Source: Primulina eburnea
Taxonomy: Eukaryota; Streptophyta; Magnoliopsida; Lamiales; Gesneriaceae
Direction: 5' to 3'
DNA length: 64,000 nt
NCBI RefSeq assembly: GCF_022965805.1
Contig: NC_133105.1
Coordinates: 33,609,275-33,673,274 of the forward strand
The position numbers and the translations under genes are program-made. Positions within the stretch are counted from its first letter, which is position 1; each line of letters opens with the position of its first letter. Below, in pieces: positions 44,575-55,908 of this stretch. The notes beneath the pieces were generated by a model. The model worked only from the letters and a program-made list of their open reading frames with translations, made no database searches and was not told where the DNA came from.

Positions 44575-45882
44575 TATCTAGTATTTCTTTCTTGATATAA
44601 AAATTTCTTAATTCTCACTAGGCTGCCGTAGAGTAGTCACAAGGCATGATCACGCCTTATCCAAAAATAACTTCTGAATTTTTCTGCATTAATTCTTTCA
44701 CTAAGATCATATCGGCAGTTTTAATTGTGGTATAAAATCACCATTTTTAGTCCATATTTATCGCAAGAGCCGAAAAATTCATCCTACAATAAAATCACAC
44801 AAAAATATGTCAATTAAGCACGTTGGAAGTGGTCACAATGAGAGATATGACAATAAAAATGCAAACTATTACGAGCTTATCAGATCTCCCACACCTAAAC
44901 CGTGGTTGTCATCAAGAATAAAAGAATTCAATACATTATTTCAACTCGTTATTCTCTTTCTACATCATTTACTTGTCCGTAAAATATTTTTTCATGAACC
45001 AAAGCAATTTAATTGTTAAGCACCTAACATACCAACATAATGTACAATTGCTTCCATCCGAATGTGTAGAAAAAAAATGAATTAGGGTTAGCTCAAAAGA
45101 ACGACACTTATGATGCGAAAGAGAATGGTCTGAACCTAATACCCTTTACTTTTGTTTGTGCACCTAATCCATCACAAGGTGTAAACAAAGATATGTATAA
45201 CAATGAAAGTTCTAGAAAAATGAACAATGCATGACCAACACTCAATCAATTAAAAGGGAGCATGATATCATGTTTCCTCACAGGCTCAAAGCTCTTCAAA
45301 GAAAAAAGTATGTGTACTAGACCCTATACACTTGTCATTTCAACACTTATCTAGAGCAACTACCCATAAATGTAGCAGTAAGGGTGAAAAATCAGTTTTA
45401 CACAAAGGAAACATCAGTTTTTTCATTGACTCGCATCAGAGGCATTCAAATTTCAAATGAGAGAGATAAAAAATAATCACTAAATGCTTTATGGATCAAA
45501 CAACTTCATTCTGTCGTACTCTCTTTTCCTTTTTTTATACTTTTTATCATTTATCATAAATTGAAACTAGAAATAAAGCTATATATCCCCTCCCACACCT
45601 ATATGTGACAATGTCTTCAATGACACAAAAAGTAGATACACAACGTAGACAGTAAAAAAACAAAGGAAGTTAGAGAACTCCCCTGAAAATTGTTGGCCAT
45701 TATAAGGCGGTGCGATTGTTTGTGCAATGAATGGTGTGGTGGTTGGGATATTGCGAAGTGGACTGGTGCGCCATGTACTGGTGTGCCGAACAGAGGGTGC
45801 GAGAGCTAGAGTCATTGTTCCGTGTACTTTGATGGAAACGGTTGAGAAGAGATGAACAAGGGGTGAGAATAAATAGGGTTAG
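44575..45882. other. Unassigned AT-rich DNA, no gene seen
   Basis: About 1.3 kb between the solo LTR and element B. Frames up to 78 codons with no recognisable domain. 45878-45882 (GTTAG) is presumably one TSD half of element B; the other is outside the window. Confidence 0.4.
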
Positions 45883-46844
45883 TGATAGGATCAGTTAAAG
45901 GAGGAAACGTGTTTAGAAAGGGGGGGGGGAGGTTGAATAAACTGATACTCGGGAATCTTGTAAGTCAATATCAATCAGTTAACAAATAGTATGCGGAAAC
46001 AAACTGACTGATAGATAGAATATAAACTACAATAAAAGACACAAGATTTTATGGATGTTCGGAGATTTCAAACACTCCTAGGTCATCCCTTCTATCTCAA
46101 CGATAGGATATATACTAAAATACTTTGATCGATACAAACGGTTGTACAGACTCACTTCAGTTTTGGACTTAACAATGCCAAACTAAAACTTTTAGTTACA
46201 AACTTGTTTACAGTGCTTAATGGAACTGCAATAAACTAACACAACTGATCTCTTCAAGATAGAATATTACAGTTTGTGTTGAAAGCTCGAAGTATAGCCT
46301 GAAAGCTATGAATGTATACAATAAGTGTGATATTTTATGTTTGCAAGGATTTCAGAAGAGTAACTGAAGAGATAGTTGTTAAGAGTTCAAGGATTCAAGA
46401 GTTCAAAAGTTGTTCTTTAGTTGCTCTTCTCTGCTATTTATAGGCTTCCTTCCAACGGTAATATTAAATAAAATTTGAAACTTTCTATCCGTTGCTTGCC
46501 ACGTCAGATTTCTTCTCACAGTCGTACACTGCAATTTTTTGAAATGTTACGATCCCACTAATTGTTGCACTCAGATTTTGTCGGTTGAATGTCTCTTTCC
46601 TTAACTGATGACGTCTACAACTGAGGGAACAACTGATTTAATGTGCTCACAACTGTTTGTAGTAACTGATCAGTTCCAACTGATTAGTCAGTTGTCTGTG
46701 TAGTTCAGTTGCCTTAGAAAATCTACGTATTAATCTTCAGTTACTGGCAACCGATAGCTTACACATTTTTAGATCAGTTTCTATCGTTCTTCTAGATCAG
46801 TTAGACGCTCAGTTTGTCAAACATCCGAAATTTAGTTTCCAACA
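45883..46844 (-). mobile_element. 3' LTR (962 bp) of element B
   Basis: On the minus strand it starts TGTTGGAAACTAAATTTCGG at 46844 and ends ...ACTGATCCTATCA at 45883 (A: CGATCCTAACA). Alignable with the A 5' LTR throughout, including ATGGATGTTCGGAGATT. Confidence 0.85.
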
Positions 46845-47551
46845 ATTTCTCAATTTTAGGTGTTTGATAAACTTAGAAAGTAAGAACTGAAACTGATCAA
46901 CTGAGCTCATTGTAGATAAAATAATTCGTTCAATATATGGATTCGTACAAAGAATAAAAGAATAAATAATCTTATAAATTGAATGAAATAATTTTCAAAA
47001 ATCTGCCAAATTGTCTTCTATTTCTTCTTGATCAACTTTGAAGAATGCTCTCGCTGATCTTTTCCTTGTTTTTGTTCTTCCGCACATTTGAGGATCGCTT
47101 TGAAACTGCATTCGTCAGGATATCTTGCAGTAAATCCATTCTTTTGGATACTGTGTTTTCCAGAAAATCAAGGCGTCTTGTAATCAAGGATTGAGTTTGG
47201 AAGTGAGTTTCAGCTGATACTGTCTTTCCGAAGTTCTTCCATTTGGAAAAATAGGGAAGTTACGTCCTTTTGGATTTGCTACAATCTTTCCATGGTATTG
47301 TCCTTTATAGAGTCGAACCTCATAGTGTGCAAAAATTGGGTTGATTTGATATCAGAAATGGAAGTCATTACTTCGACGAGGTTGGTCAGAATAATCTGAA
47401 TTTATTCAAACAAAGATTCAGTTTCTATTGATATGCCAGGAGACATGGATCCAGAGGCTTCTGGTTCCTGCTCCCTGTTCTCTTGATTGAAGATCACCAG
47501 GGCCCCGTCAGTTGCTTCAGTCACAAGTTCAATCATTTCTGAAGTATCTTT

Positions 47552-49981
47552 TGTTAGAGTAGGTGCTCGTCGAGGCAAGTGTTGGCCGAGGGTTCAAATT
47601 GAAACTCTATGTATAAACAATATTTTAAATTATTTTTCTGGCACATATTTATCGATATACCCATGTTAGTTGCATAGATAAAGTCCTTGAATATAAAAAT
47701 AGTAGAAAGAATATGAGATGCTCATATGATGAGTATCATGGAACTCATATTTGGAATACTATATATTCTAAACAGTTCCTAGTCGATTCAGCCATCACAA
47801 AAAAGGATAAATGTCGCTGGACCTTGAGACTAGTATCTCCGATGTGAGTAACATGTTTCATTGGTAGGGGATATCGTAATGTCCGAGCATGCAGATAGGT
47901 GCTCCTTGTAGAGTGCACTGAACAACCCTCCATAAAAGACTTTCCAAGTGGTTCTCACTTATCGAGTGGAAACTTCATAGTTTATGGTTGTACACCATTA
48001 TTCCTTATGACCTGGGACAACATTGAGACTCTATATGCTAGCATTGCGCTTTGACTAGTTTACCGACTCTCGTGGGGTCATCGGGTGGCAAGGTTGGGTG
48101 TTCTGTCGAAACATATAGGAGTCGATGCATTATAATTGGGGATTCACCGCTTACTTTCGGGTATGGATATCCTATGTGTATGTAGTTTGAAATCTCTGAT
48201 CAGAATGTTGGTGGTAATTATGAAAAGAGTTTCATAGATTACACCATCAATGCAACTACGACATGAAAAATAGTATCGATTCTTGGACAGCTCTCGATAA
48301 ACCAATAGTTGTCGAAACGGTCGGTATATATGAGATGAAGGGACTGTACTATACGCTAACCATAATAGATTGGTTCTTGTAGGCACTATCATTTGATACC
48401 TAAGGAATCATGTAAGCGATGTTGCTAGGTGTTTAACATGGTTGGTTGGTACTATCAGACTTGATTTCTGACGTTCTTATTATCAATGAGTTGATAATTA
48501 AGAATGGAGCAACTGAGGTATGCTCATATAAGGACATGTTTAGTCTCAAATCACATTGAAATGTGAACCCACAGCTAGTTGTGTCATTGAACCATTGAGA
48601 GTTACACAAGTGCTAACTTTTTAGATCCCGTTGAGAAGAATATAGTTCAATGTGTTGAACGGCTTATAAAGGAGTTTATAAGCGCTAATAAAATATAAGC
48701 ATGACTTTTATAAGTGGATTATGGGGAATGCAACTTTTAATTTATGGAAGTGTTCCTAAATTAAAAGATGGCTCAAATAAATAATGTATTTGAAAATTGT
48801 GAATTTCATAAACATTGTTATGGACTAAATTAAATTAGTGGACCTAGTAGAGTCCAAATAATTAAATTAATTCAAGTGTTGAATTAATTAAATAATATCT
48901 GGTCTTGAAGAGCCCAATTGGAAATAATTATTCAACTAGTGGGCTTAAGTAAATTCTAATAAAGATTTAATTGATCTCAAATGCGTTTGAGATATTTAAA
49001 TAAAAGTGCATGAGCTTTGTAAATATTACAAGCCCAAATAATATGCATGGGGAGGTGAAGAGTTGGGAGTTGAGAAGGAAAATAGTTCAATGTGTTGAAC
49101 GGCTTATAAATGAGTTTATAATCGCAAATAAAATAGAAGTATGACTTCTATAAGACGATTATGGGGAATGTAACTTTTAATTTGTGGAAGTGTTCCTACA
49201 TTAAAAGATGGCTCAAATAAATAATGTATTTGAAAATTGTGATTTTCATAAACATTGTTATGGACTAAATTAAATTAATTTAAGTGTTGAATTAATTAAA
49301 CACTTGTGGACCTAGTAAAGTCCAAATAATTAAATTAAGTCAAGTGTTGAATTAATTAAATAATATTGGATCTTGAAGAGTCCAATTGGAAATATTTATT
49401 CCAATAGTTGGCTTGAGTAAATTATAGTAAAGATTTAATTGATCTCAAATGTGTTTGAGATATTTAAATAAAAGTCCATGGGCTTTGTAAATGTTACCAA
49501 CCCAAATAATATGCATGGGTAGGTGTAGAGTTGCAACAATTTCAATAAATAAGACATGTGTCTCATATGCACTTTAAATTTTTCAAGCACCAAGAAAAAC
49601 TTTTCCTCCTTTTCTCCCTTATGCTTTGGCCGAAACTTACTCTCCATATTCCCGCCAATTTTCTTCTTCATTTTGGTTGAGGAAATTTAAAACTTCTCAA
49701 AGAAAAATACTCTAATTTTTCTAGTGCAAAATTAGATTGGATCTACCTTGTTAGTGGTGGACCTAATTTGAAGGAAAGAAGGGATTTGAGCAAGGAGTGC
49801 TCAAAAGAAGCTTGTAGATTGTCTCCCTTCAAGAGCTAAGTTGTTTACAATTTAGTTGGAGCCAATAATCAATCTTTGTGATTGATAGGTATATTTCTAA
49901 AACACTCTATGTATGATATTTTGTGTTTTATGATATTTTCTACACAATAATTTGGGGTGCTCGGTTTTCTTGCTTGAAAAT
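47552..49981 (+). mobile_element. C-type LTR inserted in ORF2 of element B, 3' truncated
   Basis: Starts TGTTAGAGTAGGTGCTCGTC, like the C LTR. It ends near TTCTTGCTTGAAAA, about 60 bp short of the C LTR's end, and no clear TSD is seen. It contains a ~430-bp tandem duplication (about 48652-49080 and 49081-49515, each beginning AATAGTTCAATGTGTTGAAC). ORF2 sequence lies on both sides, so it is an insertion. Confidence 0.75.
48652..49515 (+). repeat. ~430-bp tandem duplication within the C-type LTR
   Basis: Two successive copies share AGTTCAATGTGTTGAACGGC, GACTT-TATAAG-GATTATGGGG, AAAAGATGGCTCAAATAAAT and ATATGCATGG. They differ by scattered substitutions and a longer AATTAATT-CAAGTG segment in the second. 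Confidence 0.8.
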
Positions 49982-52198
49982 ATGATTCATGTTGAAGCTG
50001 TGGAGTAAAAGAATTCGGAACAGTAGTGTAGTCTGAAGGTTCTTCAGGTGGTTGATCAACAGAATAGTAGTTGTTTCTTGAGCTGCTTGCTCAGCTGATT
50101 CTTCAATTGGTTGCTCAGCTGATTCTTCAGTTGGTTGAGCAACTGAAATTAAGGTAGGCTGTACAACTGGCACCACTTCTGATGGTATTTGTTCAGTCAT
50201 GGTGGATGACTGAACTGCCTCTTCAGTTCTTGTAAAAATTGTCGGTTCAGTTGTGGCAGTCAACTGAACTGGCTCTTCAATTGAGAATAATTCTTCAACT
50301 ACTTCTGTAGTAGACTGTTGAATACAGAGGCAACTGATTTAATGACTTCATCAATGTTTGCCAATGATAATTCAGCATCAATATAGATTTGAGGTCATGC
50401 ATTTGAGGAATGAGGAGCAACAATTGACGGTTGCGTATCCTTTGAAGAAGAAGCAGTTACTTGCTCAAAAGATTCAGTAACTGGTTCCTGGGATGGCTTG
50501 TGCGGTTGAAGTGATTGTTCAGATTCCTCGTCTGATGAAGGATCTTGGAAGTCTGCTGGAATGATCAGTTCTTGATCTAGCTCCCACTGCTTAATCTCCA
50601 TTTGCAGTAGATAAAAGATCTGAGTCTAGCTGGTCATGAACTGCTTTGTCATTAAATGCAGTTGGACTTGTAGGATCATAGTTTTGGCGTAGCTCAGCAA
50701 CCATTTGCTTTAGCTTCTTTGCCCGTACTTGATCAAAGAAATATTTCTTCATCTGTAATTCTTGAGCTACTGAAGCTGCTTTGACCAATTTTATAACAAT
50801 GGTTTCCAGGGCAATAAACTTCTTCAGAACTGATTTCTTTTGCAGTTGCCTGGCAAACACGATAGTTCTAAACTTTACCCACTAATCATAAGTTTTGAGC
50901 TTTGTCTCAGAAAATTCATTGACCTCTTTTCAGATGAGGTCAATATGGGTTTGAATGGTGTTTGTTGGTCTGGACTCTTCTGTCATTTTTTCCTTGCTTT
51001 TGAATCAGTCAGAACATGAGGACTGCTCAGTCCTGACCTAGTTGTATTAACTTGTTCTCTGATCATTATCCCTTTAGGCCTGGAAAATGGCAAAGAAATT
51101 GGGCCCAGAGATAGTGATGAGCGGAGCTTTAACTCCAACAAATTTCTTCTTATCACCAGATTCGGTGATAGTCTTCTTGAGAGAAGCAGCAGATGGAGGT
51201 AACTGATCATCAATTGAAGATCCAACTGGTATTGCTCTCAGTGGAGTAGCCTTGATCGGTTGTTCAGCTTCAGATTGCATTAACCTCTCAGTTGGGATGG
51301 TGCCCACAGCTATTGCTGGTTTTGTCTTTAGAGTTCTGGGCTTCTTGGAGATCTTGGAAGAATGAGTCTTTTCAGAATCAGTTTCACTGACAATCAGTTT
51401 GCATTTGATTTCCTTATTCTGAATTGTCATTTTGGCTTTCTTAACTGATTTGGGAGCCCCTTGCATCCCAATCTCCTTTTTCACCTTGATAAACTGCTCA
51501 GGAGAGATGTCCAGCTTGAGCTTTGGTAGCTGAATGCTCTTGGCATTGAAAATTTTGAATTTGGATGATCTCTCAGATGAGTCACCCACTAAGACCTTGC
51601 TCTTCAGCAGATAGATGAGCTGTTGCACAGCAAATACCTTAGACAGTTTCGAAGACCGAAACATATTCTTCAGAAGGTTGAAGATGATCCATTTCAAGTT
51701 CAGTCTTTTTCCAGTCATGATAGCAGTCATGACTTGAAACTTCTCCAACATGAGGGCAGCAAAAGATCTTTCTTTGGCTAGAAGCCCTTTGGCCACTATA
51801 TCAGCCAGTAACTGGATTCTTGGCTTAAGTTTCTTCTTGGGATCAGAGACCTTGATTTTCCGACCATCAGCAGACAGGAGAGTTCGCATCTTCTCAACAT
51901 CAGAACATTTTACCTCAGAGATATTTGCTAGCCCATCAGTTGGCAGCTGAAAGAGGTTGCTTAAGGATTCTTCGTTGATCTTCAGCAACTGATTGTTGAC
52001 GGTGGTAATGATGTTGCCGTCAGCAGAGATAAAACCGTTTGCATAGAGATCCTGAATTTCTTTATGATAGATTTCTTGGGAATAATGTCCCCTAAATGCC
52101 TTCAGTCCAGCAGCTTCTATTTTGATAAACACACTTTTGATAGCCTCGTCCTGAACAGACAAGACTGAATCAAAGTCAACAGCCATAGCGTTCAACAT

Positions 52199-52806
52199 AC
52201 TTGGTTTGAAATTTATGAAGCATTGATTTTCTGCGAGAAGGAAAGCTTAGAGTATTGATTTTCTCTGGAGATTGAAATGCGCGTAAAGGAAGGAAAAACT
52301 GAAATGAGGCGGGGATAAGTACGTTTGTATGTGACTGTTCAAATTTTTGGACACATGTCAGACCAAGATAAATTGAATGAAATCGTGTGTACGTGTGATT
52401 AAAGTGTGTGTAGAATTTAAATGGGCTACGTGGGGCCACGTTTTAAAACACCATTCATTGAAAGACTTACATTAAATGCATAATTATCAGTCACATCACT
52501 TATTATGGAATATTTATCGATTTATCAGTTAAATTATTTGAGAAGATCAGTTAGGTCAGCAACTGAGTGATCAGTTGTAAGCTGAATCATTTCAGTTAAA
52601 GACCAACTGACTGCTGTCTTCTTAGTTAACGGTTTATATTCGATATCACCCTCAGTAAATGCATATAAATAAAAAAGGATAGAAAAATTTAGTCTGGATC
52701 AGTTAAGTCCTCTATGCTAACTGACGTCTCTTCGTTTTCCTCATGTCTCTTTAATAACTGTCTATAAATAATACCATTGTCATTTGATAATAACATTTAA
52801 ACATCG
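52199..52806. promoter_or_regulatory. Candidate bidirectional control region between ORF2 and aORF, element B
   Basis: Alignable with 5991-6582 in A. The palindrome ACGTGG-GG-CCACGT is at 52428-52441, 230 bp from the ORF2 start; in A the loop differs (GT) but both arms are kept. GACACATGTC (~52349) matches A's GACACGTGTC. TATA-like boxes toward the aORF: TATAAAT at 52664-52670 and CTATAAATAA near 52763. Function inferred. Confidence 0.45.
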
Positions 52807-53261
52807 ATAGATAGTTCAAGCAGTTCCAACGTTCCTCATCCTTCATTGACACCTTGCCGTTTGGAGAAACTAAAGAAGACTCTTGGAAAAATTGTCTTTT
52901 CAAAGGTGATGTCCACTTGGACCAAAGTACATGAACTCCAAACGATTAAAAATGATGGATTAGTTGCTACTACCAAGCAGAGAACAACTATAAGAAAGTA
53001 AAGAGGCCTGCTGGAGTCAACCATACTTCAGAGCTTGTCACTGATAATGTTCTTATTCATCTGATGCTTATGAACGAATGAAATGTGTTGGAAATTATTT
53101 CTTCTTCAGAAGCCTTCAGGAGAATTAATAATCATGAATTGACTAACTGATTGCCCCTTTGGCAAGATGCCGCTGAAACTGAGATGAATCGTGTAACCTG
53201 GTTTAGTTTTATCAATAAAATTATTGTTTCGATTCATTGTTCTTTCCTTATCTGCAAATGA
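52807..53261 (+). pseudogene. aORF of element B, opposite strand, frameshifted
   Basis: Plus-strand counterpart of 6583-6996. The position of A's ATG is ATA here (52807). Reading on: SSSSNVPHPSLTP, VMSTWTKVHELQTI, a one-base frameshift near 52999, then KRPAGVNHTSELVTDNVLIHLM, a TGA at 53079-53081 exactly where A has one, and continued similarity (SSEAFRRINNHELTN, WQDA). A second stop follows where A has Trp. No known family. Probably not translated from this copy. Confidence 0.45.
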
Positions 53262-53433
53262 ACTGATATCAGTTGACAAATAATTAACTAACTAACAATG
53301 ACTAATTGAACATTTATAAATTTATATTTGACTAACTGAATAAGAAAAACTGACATATCATAATTAAAGATTAAGACAAATCAATTTTACTAACTGAACA
53401 ATAATTAATAATAGTTGACATAACATCATATAT

Positions 53434-53848
53434 TTAAGATAGATCAATCAAACTAAGATTATTGTGAAAATGAGAAAACTTAGTCTCTGGTAATGGTTTG
53501 GTGAAGATGTTAGCTTCTTGTAGTTCAGTTGATATGTATTCCAGCCTTATTGCTTTCTTTAGAGCATGATCTCTGATGAAGTGATAGTCTGACATCGATA
53601 TGCTTGGTCTTGGAATGAAGAATTGAATTTTATATAATTGCAATCGTGCTTGTATTATCACAAAATATTGGTGATTCTTTTGCAATGACTCCATAGTCTT
53701 TCAATTGTTGCTGAATCCAGATCAGTTGTGCACAACATCTTCCAGCAGCAAGGTATTTTGCTTCAGTTGTGAAAGTTGATATGGATGTTTGCTTCTTGCT
53801 GAACTATGATATCAGTCTGTCCCCTAGAAACTTGAAAGAGGATCGATT
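53434..53848 (-). pseudogene. Element B RNase H C-terminus
   Basis: Ends in DHALKKAIRLEYISTELQEANIFTKPLPETKFSHFHN and LSLIDLS, with stop at 53434-53436, as in element A. Upstream blocks (TTEAKYLAAGRCCAQLI-like, FCDNTSTIAII-like) are in other frames. Cut at about 53848 by element C's LTR. Confidence 0.85.
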
Positions 53849-53852
53849 AAGG

Positions 53853-55908
53853 TGTTCTAAAGCGCAACAGGAAGTAACAAAATTGTTTTCAAGCAAGAAA
53901 AATCGAAAATTTTATAAGAAAATTCGAGCACCACATGTACTAGGATGTAGCATATACAAAAACACAACTATGACATTCATATGGTGTTTAGTAATTTACC
54001 TATCAATCTCAAAGATTGATGTAATGGCTCCAACTAAGGTGTAATCACCTTAGCTCTTGAATGGATGACAATCTACAAGCCTCCTTTCTTCAAGCTTCCC
54101 TTTGAGCACATCTTGCTCAAAAATTCAGCCCACCACCAACTAGGTAGATCCCCTTGCACTAAAAATAAGAGGATTTTTCAAGGAGAAGTGAGAGCTTTCT
54201 TCAACAATTGAAGAAACAAAAACGGAGAGAATAATAATAGGAAATTTCGGCCAACATGGGAGAATGAAAGGAAGGGAAGAATTGTCTTGGTTGTGGGAAA
54301 AGTAGTGTCCAACTTTTGCATGCCATGCCTTGATTGTACAAAAAGTTGTCTCCCAACTCTTCACCTCCCATGCATGCATTGTTATTTGATTTTTAACATT
54401 TAAAAATCTATTGACTTATTTTAATTATCTCAAACATATTTGAGACTAATTAAAAATTACTTGAATTTTACTCAAGTAACTTGTTGAATAATTATTTTAC
54501 TATTGGGCTCTACAAGACCCAATATGATTTAATTAATTCAACACTTGAATCAATTTAATTATTTGGACTCTACTAGGCCCACTAATGTTTAATTAATTCA
54601 ACACTTGAATTAATTTAATTTAGTCCATAATAATGTTTATGAAAATCACAATTTTCAAATACATTATTTATTTGGACAACTCTTAATTTAAGAACACTTC
54701 CACAAATTAAAAGTTACATTTCCATCATAGAAGTCATACTTTTATTTTTCCTTACGCTTATAAACTCATTTATAAGCCGTTCAACACATTGAACTATTTT
54801 ACTTCTCAACGGGATCTAGAAAGCTAGTACTTGTGTGGTCCTCAATGGTTCATTGATACGACTAGCCGTGGGTTCATATCTCCATGTGATTTGGACTAAA
54901 CATGTCCTTACACGAGCATACCTCAATTGCTCCATTCTTACTTATCAACTCCTTGATAACAAGAACGTCAGAACTCAAGTCTGATAGTACCCAACCAACC
55001 ATTTTAAACGCCTAGCAGCATCGCTTATATGATTCCCTAGGTATCAAATGATAGTGCCTACAAGAACCATTCAATTATGGTTAGAATGCAGTACGGTCCC
55101 TTCAAATCATATATCCCGACCGATTCGACAACCATTGGTTTATCGAGAGTTGTCAATGAATCCATACTATGTGTCATGTCGTAGTTGCATCGATGATGTA
55201 ATATATGAAACCCCTTTCATAATTACCACCATACTCTGATCAGATATTTCAACCTACATACACATGAGAACACATATGATATCCATACCCGAAGGTAAGC
55301 GGTGAACGACTACAATGCATCGACTCCTATATGTTTCGATAGAACACCCAACCTTGCCACCTGATGACCCCTTGAGAGTCGGTAAACAAGTCAAAGTGTA
55401 ATTTTAGCACATAGAGTCTCAATGTTGTCCCGGGTCATAAGGACTAATAGTGTACAACCATAAACTAGGACTTTTCCACTCGATAAGTGAGAACCACTTG
55501 GAAAGTCCTTTATGGAGGGTTGTTCAGTGCACTCTACCAGGAGCACCTATCTGCATGCTCGGACATCACAATGTCCCCTACCAATGAAACATGGTACTCA
55601 CATCGCAGATAATAGTCTCGAACTCGAGCGGCCTATATCCTTCTTAGCGGCGGCTGAATCGACTAGGAACTGTTTAGAATATACATTATTCCAAATATGA
55701 GTTTCATGATACTCATCATATGAGCATCTCGTATTCTTTCTACTATTTGTATATTCAAGGGCTTTATCTATGCAACTAGCATGAGTATACAGATAAAGAT
55801 GTGCCAAAATAATAATTTCAAATATTATTAAAATAAATATTATTTAAACATAGAGTTTCATTGTGAACACTCGGCCAACACTTGGCTCGACGTGCACCTA
55901 CTCTAACA
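53853..55908 (-). mobile_element. 3' LTR (2.06 kb) of copia element C, inserted in element B
   Basis: On the minus strand it starts TGTTAGAGTAGGTGCACGTC at 55908, just after a polypurine tract, and ends ...GCGCTTTAGAACA at 53853, followed by B RNase H sequence. TAAGG (53848-53852) is the likely TSD half. It is the most complete copy of the C-type LTR in the window and serves as reference for the pieces at 22191, 47552 and 59616. Small ORFs inside are chance frames. Confidence 0.85.

Larger units (their letters stand above)
46995..52198 (-). pseudogene. ORF2 of element B, extra ORF downstream of pol, split by an LTR
   Basis: ATG at 52198 opens 374 codons (to 51074): MLNAMAVDFDSV, a helical N-terminal domain with SQEIYHKEIQDLYANGFI, LFQLPTDGLANISEVK, SADGRKIKVSDPKK and FEKFQ-like VMTAIMTGKRLN, then a Lys-rich linker (SVKKAKMTIQNKEIKC, SKISKKPRTLKTK). 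After frameshifts near 51110 and 50980 come 50591-50860 (helical, RAKKLKQMVAELRQNYDP), 50395-50601 and an acidic Glu/Ser/Thr-rich tail. Left of the LTR insertion (47552-49981) the same strand continues to a TGA at 46995-46997, ending basic then acidic (RTKTRKRSAR...DQEEIEDN). Total about 920 codons without the insertion. Function unknown; no membrane segment seen. Confidence 0.7.
45883..53852 (-). mobile_element. Element B: 3' half of a SIRE-like copia element
   Basis: Same family as element A: 3' LTR, ORF2, divergent control region, aORF and RNase H end in the same order and direction. ORF2 is split by an LTR (47552-49981), and pol is cut at 53852 by copia C. The gag/pol 5' part must lie beyond 64000. 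It shows the AACTGA/TCAGTT word excess of A. Confidence 0.88.

Noticed and set aside
44807..45019. 70-codon plus-strand frame as a host gene
   Set aside because: No domain, isolated in AT-rich DNA between TE insertions, no exon-like neighbours.
51074..52198. ORF2 as a retroviral-type envelope gene
   Set aside because: No signal peptide, hydrophobic fusion or transmembrane segment can be seen; position alone is not enough.
52176..52439. 87-codon minus-strand frame upstream of ORF2-B
   Set aside because: Overlaps the ORF2 start in another phase and covers the likely 5' untranslated region; no support from element A.
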